From contig NZ_CP032157.1 in the NCBI RefSeq assembly GCF_003555545.1, positions 2,298,546 to 2,362,545 of the forward strand: a stretch of DNA of 64,000 bases. The letters run 5' to 3'. Under the pieces are notes generated by a model. It ran no database searches, was not told where the DNA came from, and saw only the letters and a program-made list of their open reading frames with translations. Below, piece after piece: positions 8,532 to 16,338 of this stretch. This DNA comes from Paraflavitalea soli. GTDB lineage: Bacteria; Bacteroidota; Bacteroidia; Chitinophagales; Chitinophagaceae. The position numbers and the translations under genes are program-made. Position 1 is the stretch's first letter. Each line of letters starts with the position of its first letter.

Positions 8532-10925
8532 TTACAGATCCAGTTGATTGGCCACCAGTCTGCTGCTGCCAAAAGTGACCAGCAGGATACTGAGACTGCT
8601 GGCAGGCATCAGGATTGCAGCGATCAGGGGAGAAAGCGTTCCCTGTACGGCAAAGTACAGACCGATCACATTGTAAACAATCGACAGAAAGAAACTGGCC
8701 ATGATAATATAACGGTTGGCCTTGCACAAACGGATGAACTTAGGAAGCTTTGACAATTGCGCCGCTTCCAGGATGGCATCACTGGCCGGGGTAAAGTTGT
8801 TGGTATCTTCCGTCAGTGCAATGCCAGCATCGGCCTGGCGCAAAGCGCCTGCATCATTCAGGCCGTCGCCTATTACCATCACCCGCTTGCCCATCTTTTG
8901 TAATTGCTCCACGTGACGCAGTTTATCTTCGGGTCTTTGATTGAACAGCAAAGTGCTATTGTGAGCAAACAGCCTGCGCAGATTTTTCTCTTCCCGGTTG
9001 TTATCGCCGCTTACCAGGGAGAGCCGGTAGTGCTTCCTCAGTTTTTTGACCAGTTCAGGCACTTCATCACGGTAATGACTGGTAAATACAAAACATCCCT
9101 TGGATGCATAGTTCCAGTTGATGTACACACGGCTGCCTCCTGTATTGGACGGATGGACGTTCTTTGCATAGAAGGCGCTGCCCAATTGAATGAGCGTATC
9201 ATTCACTATGCCAGCAACACCTTCGCCCGGTATTTCCCGGAATGCTTCCACCTGAAGGGAAGGATCATGGGGAAGCCAGCTGCACAAAGCACGTGTAAGG
9301 GGATGATTGGTTTGCGCAGCAACTGCGGCGATCATTTTCAACTGATCGTTGGAAAGCCTTTCGCCTTCATAGCCCACATTCATATCCTGCACTGTAGTAA
9401 GTGTGCCCGTTTTATCAAATACAATATGATCAGCTTTGGCAATGTCTTCAATAACCTGGGCATCCCGCAGGTAAAATTGGTTGCGGCCAAGAATACGCAG
9501 GATATTACCCTGTGTAAAAGTGCCCGACAGGAGCAGCGCGCAGGGGCAGGCCACGATCAACATGGCAGTAACGGCGTTGGCAATTCTGGAGGGGTCGTTG
9601 ATCCACCAATAGAGGGCGGCAATAGCAGCCAGGCCAAACAATACATAAGTAAAATAACGGCTGATGAGGTGCACAAAAGACGACTGCTCTTTAGGTTGCT
9701 TCCGGCGCAAAGCGTCCTGGTTCCATAGCCTTGTTAAATAACTCTGCGCCACTTCCCTTGTCACCAGCACTTCGATGGTACCGCCTTTTTGCCGCCCGCC
9801 CGCATATACGATCTCTCCCATATCCTTGGGTATGGCCATCGACTCGCCGGTCACAAAACTGTAATCGATCAGTGCGTTGCCTCTTGTCAGAATACCATCT
9901 GCCGGAATGAGCTCTTCACTGTGAATACGCAGGGTATCGCCCGGCTTAACGACAGGCAGCGCTACCGCCATTTCACGGTCATCGGCTACTACCGTCACCG
10001 ATATGGGGAAATAGGAAGTATAATCCCGTTCGAATGAAAGTTGACGGTAGGTTTTGTCCTGTAATACTTTTCCTGCGAGCATAAAAAATACAATGCCCGT
10101 CATAGAATCGAAATACCCCCCGCCGGTGCCGGACAACACTTCATAAAGACTCCTGCCAAAAGTGATGAAGATAGCCAATACAATGGGGGCATCGATGTTG
10201 AGAAAACGGTGGCGCAGGCTCTTCCATGCCGATTCATAAAAAGGAATGGCGCTATACAGCACGACGGGCAAGGCCAGTACAAGGTTCAACATACGAAAAA
10301 TACCCTGTAGGTGTTGCTCGGAAGCAGCCAGGCCAAAATATTCCGGGAAGCTAAGCAACATGATATTGGCAAAGGAAAAGCCCGCCACCCCCAGTTGCTT
10401 AATATATTTTTTGTCCTGCGGCGGTCTCGCCCCGTTCAGGTCCGCCAGGCTGATATAGGGTTCATAGCCGATCTGCGTCAGCAATTCTGCGATCCTCCGC
10501 AAGCTTACTACCTGGTGGTTGATATCTATTTGGATCTCTTTACGGGTAAAATTGACGCGGGCCGCCAGCACACCCGGCTGTAATTTATGCAGGTGTTCCA
10601 GCAGGTACAAGCAGGAACTGCAATGGATATGCGGCAGGTAGAAAGTGACCCTGGTTTGCTCATTGTTCTGAAAACTAATAAGCTTCTGTATGATCCGGCT
10701 ATCGTCGAGGAAGGCGAACTTATCTTTCCGTACGGGAATTTGTTGGGAAGCGCCAGGCTGCCGGTTCAGGGCATAATAATCGCATAGGCCCTGCTGATTG
10801 ATCAGCTGGTAAACCGATCTGCAGCCTGCGCAGCAGAAATGGACGCCGGCAAGGCTGATGCCCTCATCCGGGCATTCTTCGCCGCAATGCGCGCACTGCA
10901 ACCCCGTATGGTTCGTTGGTAACAT
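8532..10925 (-). CDS. ccoI: CcoI/FixI copper P1B-type ATPase
   Basis: A 797-residue heavy-metal P-type ATPase. The N-terminus has a Cys-rich metal-binding domain (CAHC at 11-14, CCAGC at 31-35) and an HMA-like domain with PHIHCSSC (Cys102/Cys105). Further on are the CPC transport motif in ACPCALLLSG (near residue 458), the phosphorylated DKTGT (near 503) and GDGLNDAGAL. FixI-type pumps export copper for loading into the cbb3 oxidase. The gene is transcribed separately, 330 bases upstream of the oxidase operon, from its own class I box overlapping the intergenic region shared with the divergent regulator. Confidence 0.93.
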   Translation of the reverse strand: MLPTNHTGLQCAHCGEECPDEGISLAGVHFCCAGCRSVYQLINQQGLCDYYALNRQPGASQQIPVRKDKFAFLDDSRIIQKLISFQNNEQTRVTFYLPHIHCSSCLYLLEHLHKLQPGVLAARVNFTRKEIQIDINHQVVSLRRIAELLTQIGYEPYISLADLNGARPPQDKKYIKQLGVAGFSFANIMLLSFPEYFGLAASEQHLQGIFRMLNLVLALPVVLYSAIPFYESAWKSLRHRFLNIDAPIVLAIFITFGRSLYEVLSGTGGGYFDSMTGIVFFMLAGKVLQDKTYRQLSFERDYTSYFPISVTVVADDREMAVALPVVKPGDTLRIHSEELIPADGILTRGNALIDYSFVTGESMAIPKDMGEIVYAGGRQKGGTIEVLVTREVAQSYLTRLWNQDALRRKQPKEQSSFVHLISRYFTYVLFGLAAIAALYWWINDPSRIANAVTAMLIVACPCALLLSGTFTQGNILRILGRNQFYLRDAQVIEDIAKADHIVFDKTGTLTTVQDMNVGYEGERLSNDQLKMIAAVAAQTNHPLTRALCSWLPHDPSLQVEAFREIPGEGVAGIVNDTLIQLGSAFYAKNVHPSNTGGSRVYINWNYASKGCFVFTSHYRDEVPELVKKLRKHYRLSLVSGDNNREEKNLRRLFAHNSTLLFNQRPEDKLRHVEQLQKMGKRVMVIGDGLNDAGALRQADAGIALTEDTNNFTPASDAILEAAQLSKLPKFIRLCKANRYIIMASFFLSIVYNVIGLYFAVQGTLSPLIAAILMPASSLSILLVTFGSSRLVANQLDL

Positions 10926-10941
10926 AGTAGTAAATGATCGC

Positions 10942-11006
10942 CGAAATTAGATGCTCCCATCCACCGGTCTGCTGAGAGGCGTCAAAGCCGCACATGATTT
11001 TAATCA
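10942..11006 (-). promoter_or_regulatory. CRP/FNR-type box plus -7 element of ccoI (class I)
   Basis: The operator TGATtttaATCA is at 10995-11006. On the minus strand the -7 element TAATTTCG (10949-10942) matches TAnnTTTG at five of six positions at the standard 58.5-nt distance. The box also lies 72 bases before the start of the divergent receiver-CRP gene, so autoregulation is possible. No good -7 element at a matching distance was seen on the plus strand. Confidence 0.7.
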
Positions 11007-11077
11007 GTTCTGCGGGTTTTAGCAGGAAAATATTTACTATTGCAGTGGTAAATCATTCGGTAACCAAATCTTTCCAC

Positions 11078-12136
11078 ATGCAATCCCTGCTCATAATTGA
11101 CGACCACGATGATATCCGCGAAAACATTGCAGAGATCCTTTCGCTGGCTGGCTATAAAACATTTAGCGCGGAGAATGGGAAAAAAGGAGTGGAAAAAGCA
11201 CTACAGGAAAAGCCAGACCTCATTATTTGCGACATTATGATGCCTGAATTGGATGGATACGGTGTATTGCACCTGCTACGCAAAAATCCTGAAACGGAAT
11301 TCATTCCTTTTATTTTCCTCACCGCTAAAACGGAAAGGTCGGATTTTCGTAAAGGCATGGAAATGGGCGCCGATGATTATATTACCAAGCCTTTTGATGA
11401 TATTGAGTTACTCAACGCTGTGGAAATCCGCCTGAAAAAATCAACGATCCTGCAGAAGAAATATGCCACCGGAGAACAAGGCGCCACCGCCATGATCAAT
11501 GACCTGCGGCAGTCGGGCCTGTTGAAAATGCAACTGGATAATTATGAAGCCTACAACAGTGCTAAAAAAACAACCTTGTATGCAGAAGGAAAAAGGCCCA
11601 AATACCTGTTTTATCTTAAATCGGGGAAAGTAAAAGTATATAGGCAGCATGAAGACGGTAAAGAATATATCGTGAACTTATATACCGCCGGAGACTTTAT
11701 CGGTTACCTGCCTTTGCTGGAAAATAAGTCCTACGAGGATGCTGCCGAAATAATGGAAGAGGCCGAAATAATACAAATACCCCGGGAAGACTTTTTACAG
11801 ACAGTTTACAACGATATGAGTATCGCCGGCCGCTTTATTAAACTGATCGCCCAAAATGTACAAGATAAAGAAGAGCGCCTGCTGAACCTGGCCTATGGCT
11901 CCCTGCGCAAACGGGTGGCAAAAGCCCTGGTGGATATCCATCAGAAATTCAACAAAGAGGCAGCCGATAAAAGTCCGATCAATATTTCCCGTGATGACCT
12001 GGCTCATTATGTAGGGACAGCTACGGAATCACTGATCCGGACCCTGAGTGATTTTAAATCTGAAAAGCTTATTGAGATCAAAGAAGGTAAGATCTTTATC
12101 ACCAACCTGGAGAAACTAAAAAACCTGCTTTACTAA
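11078..12136 (+). CDS. Receiver-CRP/FNR fusion transcription factor
   Basis: A 352-residue regulator. Residues 3-122 are a response-regulator receiver with Asp8/Asp9, phospho-acceptor Asp52 (CDIMMP), Thr82 and Lys104. Residues about 150-260 are a cNMP-binding-type beta barrel. Residues 275-345 are a CRP winged helix-turn-helix whose recognition helix is YVGTATESLIRTLSDF. Glu317 and Arg321 match the CRP/FNR residues that read TGA. Thr316 and Ile320 replace the residues giving CRP and FNR their outer-base preference. The only Cys (51) lies in the receiver, so there is no FNR iron-sulfur cluster. I start at 11078 (MQSLLIIDDHDD): an upstream ATG at 10994 would put 28 unrelated residues before the receiver and lies inside the ccoI operator. 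It is the presumed activator of the boxes in this window, with phosphorylation as the switch. Confidence 0.9.
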   Translation: MQSLLIIDDHDDIRENIAEILSLAGYKTFSAENGKKGVEKALQEKPDLIICDIMMPELDGYGVLHLLRKNPETEFIPFIFLTAKTERSDFRKGMEMGADDYITKPFDDIELLNAVEIRLKKSTILQKKYATGEQGATAMINDLRQSGLLKMQLDNYEAYNSAKKTTLYAEGKRPKYLFYLKSGKVKVYRQHEDGKEYIVNLYTAGDFIGYLPLLENKSYEDAAEIMEEAEIIQIPREDFLQTVYNDMSIAGRFIKLIAQNVQDKEERLLNLAYGSLRKRVAKALVDIHQKFNKEAADKSPINISRDDLAHYVGTATESLIRTLSDFKSEKLIEIKEGKIFITNLEKLKNLLY

Positions 12137-12555
12137 GGCCTTGTTCTGTCTTCATTTTGATCGTCACCCTGGTTTATCCGTACACCCGGCGCGAGGGATA
12201 TTTCCATACCATGCTCATTCTGCTGTTTCAATGTCCAGCCATCCGTAATGGTGGTTTCCAGCCACAGCGTACCGCTTTTACGGAATACCTGCAGATGCAG
12301 GCCTAACCGGTCTTCAAAGAATTTTTCCAACTCCTGTACTGTCATATTTTCGGATATAATGATCTGTTCGGGCAAATTGGAGCCCAGATCATCCAGGTAT
12401 AGAAATGGCGGCAATTTTTCCTGCTTTGGTGAACCGCCCTGGTAACTGTGCTTATGCTTAAACAATTCAAGCCTTAAAAAAGGGAACAACAGGTTAAATT
12501 CCCGCTGCACATCAATTACCTGGCTCCTGCTGTTTATTGGGATAATCATATACAT
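12133..12555 (-). CDS. Conserved hypothetical protein in the FNR-box regulon
   Basis: A 140-residue soluble protein of unknown family. It has no signal peptide or membrane helix. An aromatic N-terminal part (NLLFPFLRLELFKHKHSY) is followed by a middle segment with strand/helix character. The C-terminal part has the pattern FFEDRLGLHLQVFRKSG, then TLWLETTITDGWTL, suggesting a small alpha/beta fold. Its end overlaps the end of the convergent regulator by four bases. It has its own class I box and a full-consensus -7 element, so it is likely part of the low-oxygen response. I propose no function. Confidence 0.7.
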   Translation of the reverse strand: MYMIIPINSRSQVIDVQREFNLLFPFLRLELFKHKHSYQGGSPKQEKLPPFLYLDDLGSNLPEQIIISENMTVQELEKFFEDRLGLHLQVFRKSGTLWLETTITDGWTLKQQNEHGMEISLAPGVRINQGDDQNEDRTRP

Positions 12556-12599
12556 TTTTTTACTTTTATACTACTGCCTTTCCAGACATGCTATAATAA

Positions 12600-12664
12600 C
12601 AAAGCTACCGGTTGGAAAAGGCGCCGCAAATGATGTAAGAACGGGTTCCACCTGATCTTAATCA
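12600..12664 (-). promoter_or_regulatory. CRP/FNR-type box plus -7 element (class I) for 12.1-kb gene
   Basis: The operator TGATcttaATCA is at 12653-12664. The minus-strand -7 element TAGCTTTG (12607-12600) matches all six consensus positions at 58.5 nt. It is one of a divergent pair: the neighbouring box at 12680 faces the other way, 15 bases away. Confidence 0.78.
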
Positions 12665-12679
12665 TACCGGCAGCCTGCT

Positions 12680-12744
12680 TGACAGGGATCATAACCCGCT
12701 GTGACTGTTGTCAATACATGGTAGCTTTGTAATGGATAACTTTA
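12680..12744 (+). promoter_or_regulatory. CRP/FNR-type box plus -7 element (class I) for acetyl-CoA hydrolase
   Basis: The operator TGACagggATCA is at 12680-12691 and the -7 element TAACTTTA at 12737-12744, 58.5 nt from box centre to element end, with the start codon at 12769. A better consensus copy, TAGCTTTG (12722-12729), is also present but off the common spacing. It could be a second promoter. Confidence 0.75.
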
Positions 12745-12768
12745 CGCTCTTTATCAACCTATTAGCAC

Positions 12769-14052
12769 ATGCACAACGGAAAACTTGTTACGCCGGCAGA
12801 AGCAGTTCAGTTGGTGAATTCCGGCAACCGGGTTTTTATTCATGGCGGGGCGGCCACACCTGTTTGCCTCGTAAAAGCGTTGCAGGAACGATATAGCCAG
12901 CTGCAGGAAGTAGAGTTGGTGAGCATTACGAATATGGGAGATATTGATTTCGACAAACCGGAATTCAGCAACCATTTTTTCTTCAATTCCCTTTTTGTTT
13001 CCGCCAATACCAGGGATGTTGTCAATAGCCACGATGGCGACTATGTACCCATCTTCCTGAGCCAGATACCGCAATTGTTCAGAAAAAACATTTTACCCAT
13101 CGATGTAGCACTGGTACAGGTATCACCTCCCGACACCCATGGCTATTGTTCACTGGGTACTTCCGTAGATGTAGCCCTGGCAGCAGTGGACACAGCCAAA
13201 ATAGTGATAGCACAGGTCAACCCACGCATGCCTCGTACCCATGGCGATGGGTTCATTCATGTTGACAAATTCCACGCCCTGGTGTGGCATGAAAGTGAGT
13301 TGCCCGAAGTGAACTATGCCGCCAAAACAAATACAGTAGTAAAGGAGATCGGTAAACAGGTAGCTGCGCTGATCGACAATGGCGCTACCCTGCAATTGGG
13401 GATCGGCGGTATTCCAGACCAGGTATTGCAAAACCTTACCGGCCATTCCAATCTTGGCTTACATACTGAAATGCTATCGGATGGAGTGATCCCCTTGATA
13501 GAGAAAGGCATTATCAACAATTCACAGAAGAAACTGAATACCGGTCGGTCAGTCACAGGCTTTTTATCTGGTACACGCAAGCTGTATGACTTTGTGCATG
13601 ACAATCCCGCCATCCGCGTAATGGATATCGCTTATGTCAATGATACCAGTATTATCAGGCAGAACCCGAAAGCAACGGCCATCAACAGCGCCATTGAAAT
13701 AGACCTTACCGGGCAGGTATGTGCCGACTCGATTGGTACTTTCCAGTTCTCCGGCATTGGCGGGCAAATGGATTTCATTCGCGGGGCTTCCCTTTCAGAA
13801 GAAGGAAAACCCATTATTGCCCTTCCCTCCACTACTACTAAAGGGGAATCGCGCATTGTGCCTTACCTCAAACAAGGAGCAGGTGTGGTGACCACGCGGG
13901 GCCATATCCATTGGGTGGTGACAGAATACGGAGCGGTGGACCTGTTTGGCAAAAACCTGAAACAAAGGGGAAAGGCCCTGATCAGCCTGGCGCATCCCCA
14001 CCATCGTGAAGAACTGGAGCGCAGTTTTTTTGAACGCTATAAATGTTGTTAA
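12769..14052 (+). CDS. Acetyl-CoA hydrolase/CoA-transferase (Cat family)
   Basis: A 427-residue member of the acetyl-CoA hydrolase/transferase family (Cat1/4-hydroxybutyrate CoA-transferase type). The visible family landmarks are VFIHGGAATP near the N-terminus, LQLGIGGIPDQVL, HTEMLSDGVI with the expected catalytic Glu (near residue 233), and GIGGQMDFIRGA. Such enzymes move CoA between acetyl-CoA and other acids or release acetate, so this one could support acetate-forming or acid-exchange metabolism when respiration is limited. The exact substrate cannot be told from sequence. It is predicted to be induced through the class I box upstream. It converges with the PfkB gene and ends 26 bases from it. 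Confidence 0.9.
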   Translation: MHNGKLVTPAEAVQLVNSGNRVFIHGGAATPVCLVKALQERYSQLQEVELVSITNMGDIDFDKPEFSNHFFFNSLFVSANTRDVVNSHDGDYVPIFLSQIPQLFRKNILPIDVALVQVSPPDTHGYCSLGTSVDVALAAVDTAKIVIAQVNPRMPRTHGDGFIHVDKFHALVWHESELPEVNYAAKTNTVVKEIGKQVAALIDNGATLQLGIGGIPDQVLQNLTGHSNLGLHTEMLSDGVIPLIEKGIINNSQKKLNTGRSVTGFLSGTRKLYDFVHDNPAIRVMDIAYVNDTSIIRQNPKATAINSAIEIDLTGQVCADSIGTFQFSGIGGQMDFIRGASLSEEGKPIIALPSTTTKGESRIVPYLKQGAGVVTTRGHIHWVVTEYGAVDLFGKNLKQRGKALISLAHPHHREELERSFFERYKCC

Positions 14053-14078
14053 ACGGCTTGCAGGAAAGGCTCGCCTGA

Positions 14079-15035
14079 TCAATCCGGGCAGGCAGCCGTT
14101 GCCAATGGGAAGATTTGTATTTCATTGTAGAGCATACCTGCATCCTCCGGTTTACATAAACTGGTGCCTGGGTTCATAATGGCCGCAGTACCACAGGCTA
14201 CGCCCATCCTTAAAGCTTCCTGCATGGTTTTTCCCTGACTAAGGCTGTAAACGATACCTCCCACCATACTATCGCCCGCACCTACGCTGCTTTGGGGTTT
14301 AATAATGGGGGGAATAGCCCGGTAACATTCATCAGCCGTTACCAGTATGGCGCCCCTGGCATCCATTGACACCACCACTATGCTGCAATGCCCACTGGTA
14401 ATCAAATGGTGCGCTTCTTCCCTCACCTGGTATTCATTCAATTCTTTCTTTCCACTCAGTTCTGCCAACTCCGACAAGTTCGGCTTAATCAACCAGGCCC
14501 CTACCCTTACCGCCATTTGCAAGGTCTCTCCGGCGGCATCAACTATCAACTTCGCCTGCTTTTCCCGGGCAATGGAAGCGATCTGCCGGAAAAGGTCGCG
14601 GGGCGCATTATCCTGGATGCTGCCGCTAACTATGATGAAGGCGGCGTCCTCTGTTCCGCTGATCACCCGCAGGCAGGCCTGCCACTCCTGCAGAGTGAGG
14701 GGTTCGCCCGGCATACCCAGCCGATATTGCTTATGCGTGCCCGTTTCTGTAAGCATGATGTTCTCCCGTATGGGATGCGTAGTGGGTATTGTCAATGTCG
14801 TTACTACTTCTTTCTTCAATAGTTCGTCCAGCAGCACGCCGGTAGAACCGCCCGACGGGTAAATTGCCGTGACAGGAAGCCCCAGCCTTTTGATCACCCG
14901 GGCCACATTGATACCCCCGCCGCCTGGTTGAAGCTGCTCAACAGTACAATGTAGTTTTTTATCGGGTATCAGTGCCGGTACGGATATGCTTTTGTCAATA
15001 CAGGGATTGAATGTGATAGTTATTATAGAAGACAT
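14079..15035 (-). CDS. 1-phosphofructokinase family hexose kinase (PfkB)
   Basis: A 318-residue ribokinase-type sugar kinase. The N-terminus has TITFNPCIDKS and QPGGGGINVARVIKRLG, typical of the 1-phosphofructokinase/tagatose-6-phosphate kinase branch. The C-terminal SSVGAGDSMVGG holds the catalytic Asp (near residue 252). It phosphorylates a phosphorylated hexose. Whether it acts as phosphofructokinase-2 or fructose-1-phosphate kinase is not decidable, though no PTS genes are nearby. A PfkB enzyme is also a hallmark of the mycobacterial DosR regulon. It is divergent from the Zn alcohol dehydrogenase and may share that gene's operator. Confidence 0.88.
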   Translation of the reverse strand: MSSIITITFNPCIDKSISVPALIPDKKLHCTVEQLQPGGGGINVARVIKRLGLPVTAIYPSGGSTGVLLDELLKKEVVTTLTIPTTHPIRENIMLTETGTHKQYRLGMPGEPLTLQEWQACLRVISGTEDAAFIIVSGSIQDNAPRDLFRQIASIAREKQAKLIVDAAGETLQMAVRVGAWLIKPNLSELAELSGKKELNEYQVREEAHHLITSGHCSIVVVSMDARGAILVTADECYRAIPPIIKPQSSVGAGDSMVGGIVYSLSQGKTMQEALRMGVACGTAAIMNPGTSLCKPEDAGMLYNEIQIFPLATAACPD

Positions 15036-15052
15036 AAAACTTATTGATACTT

Positions 15053-15095
15053 ACAAGGTAAATGCTGCTACCAAAAGATCTCCTGACAACAATCA
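15053..15095 (-). promoter_or_regulatory. Possible class II promoter of pfkB sharing the 15.08-kb box
   Basis: On the minus strand TACCTTGT (15060-15053) matches four of six TAnnTTTG positions and ends 36.5 nt from the centre of the box at 15084-15095. That is the same distance seen in the two clearer class II promoters at 45.2 and 47.5 kb. The start codon would follow at 15035. Confidence 0.45.
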
Positions 15096-15148
15096 GTTAC
15101 GGGCATGATCCTCGTATTATATAGGGCCTATACAAGCCAGTAGCTTTA
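15084..15148 (+). promoter_or_regulatory. CRP/FNR-type box plus -7 element (class I) for Zn-ADH
   Basis: The operator TGACaacaATCA is at 15084-15095 and the -7 element TAGCTTTA (15141-15148, five of six matches) ends exactly 58.5 nt from the box centre. The alcohol dehydrogenase start follows at 15177. Confidence 0.75.
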
Positions 15149-15176
15149 CACAATATTCAATACAATCTTACAGCAT

Positions 15177-16217
15177 ATGAAAGCATTAGTTTACCACGGC
15201 CCGGGCCAGAAAGCCTGGGAGGAAAAGCCCCGGCCAACAATTACAGAGCCTACCGATGCCATCATAAAAATGTATAAGACCACCATCTGCGGCACAGACC
15301 TGCATATCCTCAAAGGAGATGTGCCGGCAGTGACAGATGGACGTATACTCGGTCATGAAGGTGTGGGTATCGTTGAAGAAACAGGTAGCGCAGTCACCAG
15401 TTTTAAAAAAGGCGATCATGTGCTGATCTCCTGTATTTCCTCCTGCGGTAAATGCAGGTATTGCAAAAAAGGCATGTACTCACATTGCGAAAAAGGAGGC
15501 TGGATATTAGGGCATTTGATCGATGGCACCCAGGCAGAATATGTGCGTATCCCTTTTGCAGACAATAGCCTTTACCATATACCCGCTAATGCCGATGAAG
15601 AGGCCCTTGTAATGCTGAGCGATATACTGCCCACCGGTTTTGAATGTGGTGTGCTCAATGGAAAAATACAGCCCGGCAACACCGTGGCTATCGTAGGAGC
15701 CGGCCCCATTGGCCTGGCGGCTTTACTCACTGCACAGTTCTATTCACCTGCTAAGATCATTATGATCGACCCGGATGATAACCGCCTTGAAACAGCAAAG
15801 CGTTTCGGCGCCACAGCCATCATCAACAACAGCAAGCAAAATGCTATTGAGGCAGTAAAACAACTTACCAATAATATTGGCGTTGATACAGCTATTGAAG
15901 CAGTAGGCATACCCGCTACTTTTGAACTTTGCCAATCATTGGTAGGTCCCGGCGGTACCATTGCCAACATCGGTGTACATGGTAAAAGTGTAGAACTGCA
16001 CCTGGAAACCCTGTGGGCGCACAATATCACCATTACTACCCGCTTGGTGGACACTGTTACCACGCCTTTGCTGCTGGAAACAGTGCAATCTAAAAAACTC
16101 GATCCACAGCAATTGATCACCCACCGGTTCAAATTAAGTGACATTATCAATGCTTATGAGACCTTTCAACATGCCGCTAAAGAAAAAGCCTTGAAAGTGA
16201 TCCTTACCAATGAGTGA
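15177..16217 (+). CDS. Zn-dependent alcohol dehydrogenase
   Basis: A 346-residue medium-chain dehydrogenase/reductase. Catalytic zinc ligands Cys38 (CGTDLH) and His60/Glu61 (GHEGVG) are present, as are four structural-zinc cysteines in CGKCRYCKKGMYSHC (90, 93, 96, 104). The nucleotide-binding GAGPIGLAAL lies near residue 175. It resembles NADP-dependent secondary alcohol dehydrogenases and would re-oxidise NAD(P)H by reducing aldehydes or ketones, or the reverse. It stands alone between a class I box and a strong terminator, so it is a single-gene transcript. The cofactor preference is not clear. Confidence 0.92.
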   Translation: MKALVYHGPGQKAWEEKPRPTITEPTDAIIKMYKTTICGTDLHILKGDVPAVTDGRILGHEGVGIVEETGSAVTSFKKGDHVLISCISSCGKCRYCKKGMYSHCEKGGWILGHLIDGTQAEYVRIPFADNSLYHIPANADEEALVMLSDILPTGFECGVLNGKIQPGNTVAIVGAGPIGLAALLTAQFYSPAKIIMIDPDDNRLETAKRFGATAIINNSKQNAIEAVKQLTNNIGVDTAIEAVGIPATFELCQSLVGPGGTIANIGVHGKSVELHLETLWAHNITITTRLVDTVTTPLLLETVQSKKLDPQQLITHRFKLSDIINAYETFQHAAKEKALKVILTNE

Positions 16218-16278
16218 GGCCCGGATAAATATACAATAAACAGGGAATTGCCTGGCGGCAAAGCCTGCATCATAAAGA

Positions 16279-16321
16279 ATGGCGGAGTCTTACCCGTTGT
16301 AAGCCCCCGCCATCTTTTTTT
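16279..16321 (+). terminator. Rho-independent terminator after Zn-ADH
   Basis: ATGGCGG (16279-16285) pairs with CCGCCAT (16307-16313), with an inner CTTAC/GTAAG stem, followed by a run of seven T. It ends the alcohol dehydrogenase transcript. Confidence 0.85.
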
Positions 16322-16338
16322 CTGCTAAAGCCGTTCTT

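Noticed and set aside
8904-9728. 274-codon open frame opposite ccoI
   Set aside because: It is antisense to well-recognised CcoI motifs and has no recognisable features.
11052-11059. Plus-strand -7 element for the receiver-CRP gene at 58.5 nt from the 10.99-kb box
   Set aside because: Only three of six positions match, so autoregulation through this box is not claimed.
10994-11077. Upstream in-frame ATG for the receiver-CRP gene
   Set aside because: It would add 28 residues with no family similarity and lies within the ccoI operator; the receiver starts at 11078.
12722-12729. TAGCTTTG as the -7 element of the acetyl-CoA hydrolase gene
   Set aside because: It is a perfect consensus, but its spacing to the box (43.5 nt) fits neither class; the octamer at 12737-12744 fits the common 58.5 nt. 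It remains a possible second promoter.
14052-14100. AACGGCT/AGCCGTT inverted repeat between convergent genes as a terminator
   Set aside because: The loop is over 30 bases, one arm lies in the pfkB coding end, and no T run follows.
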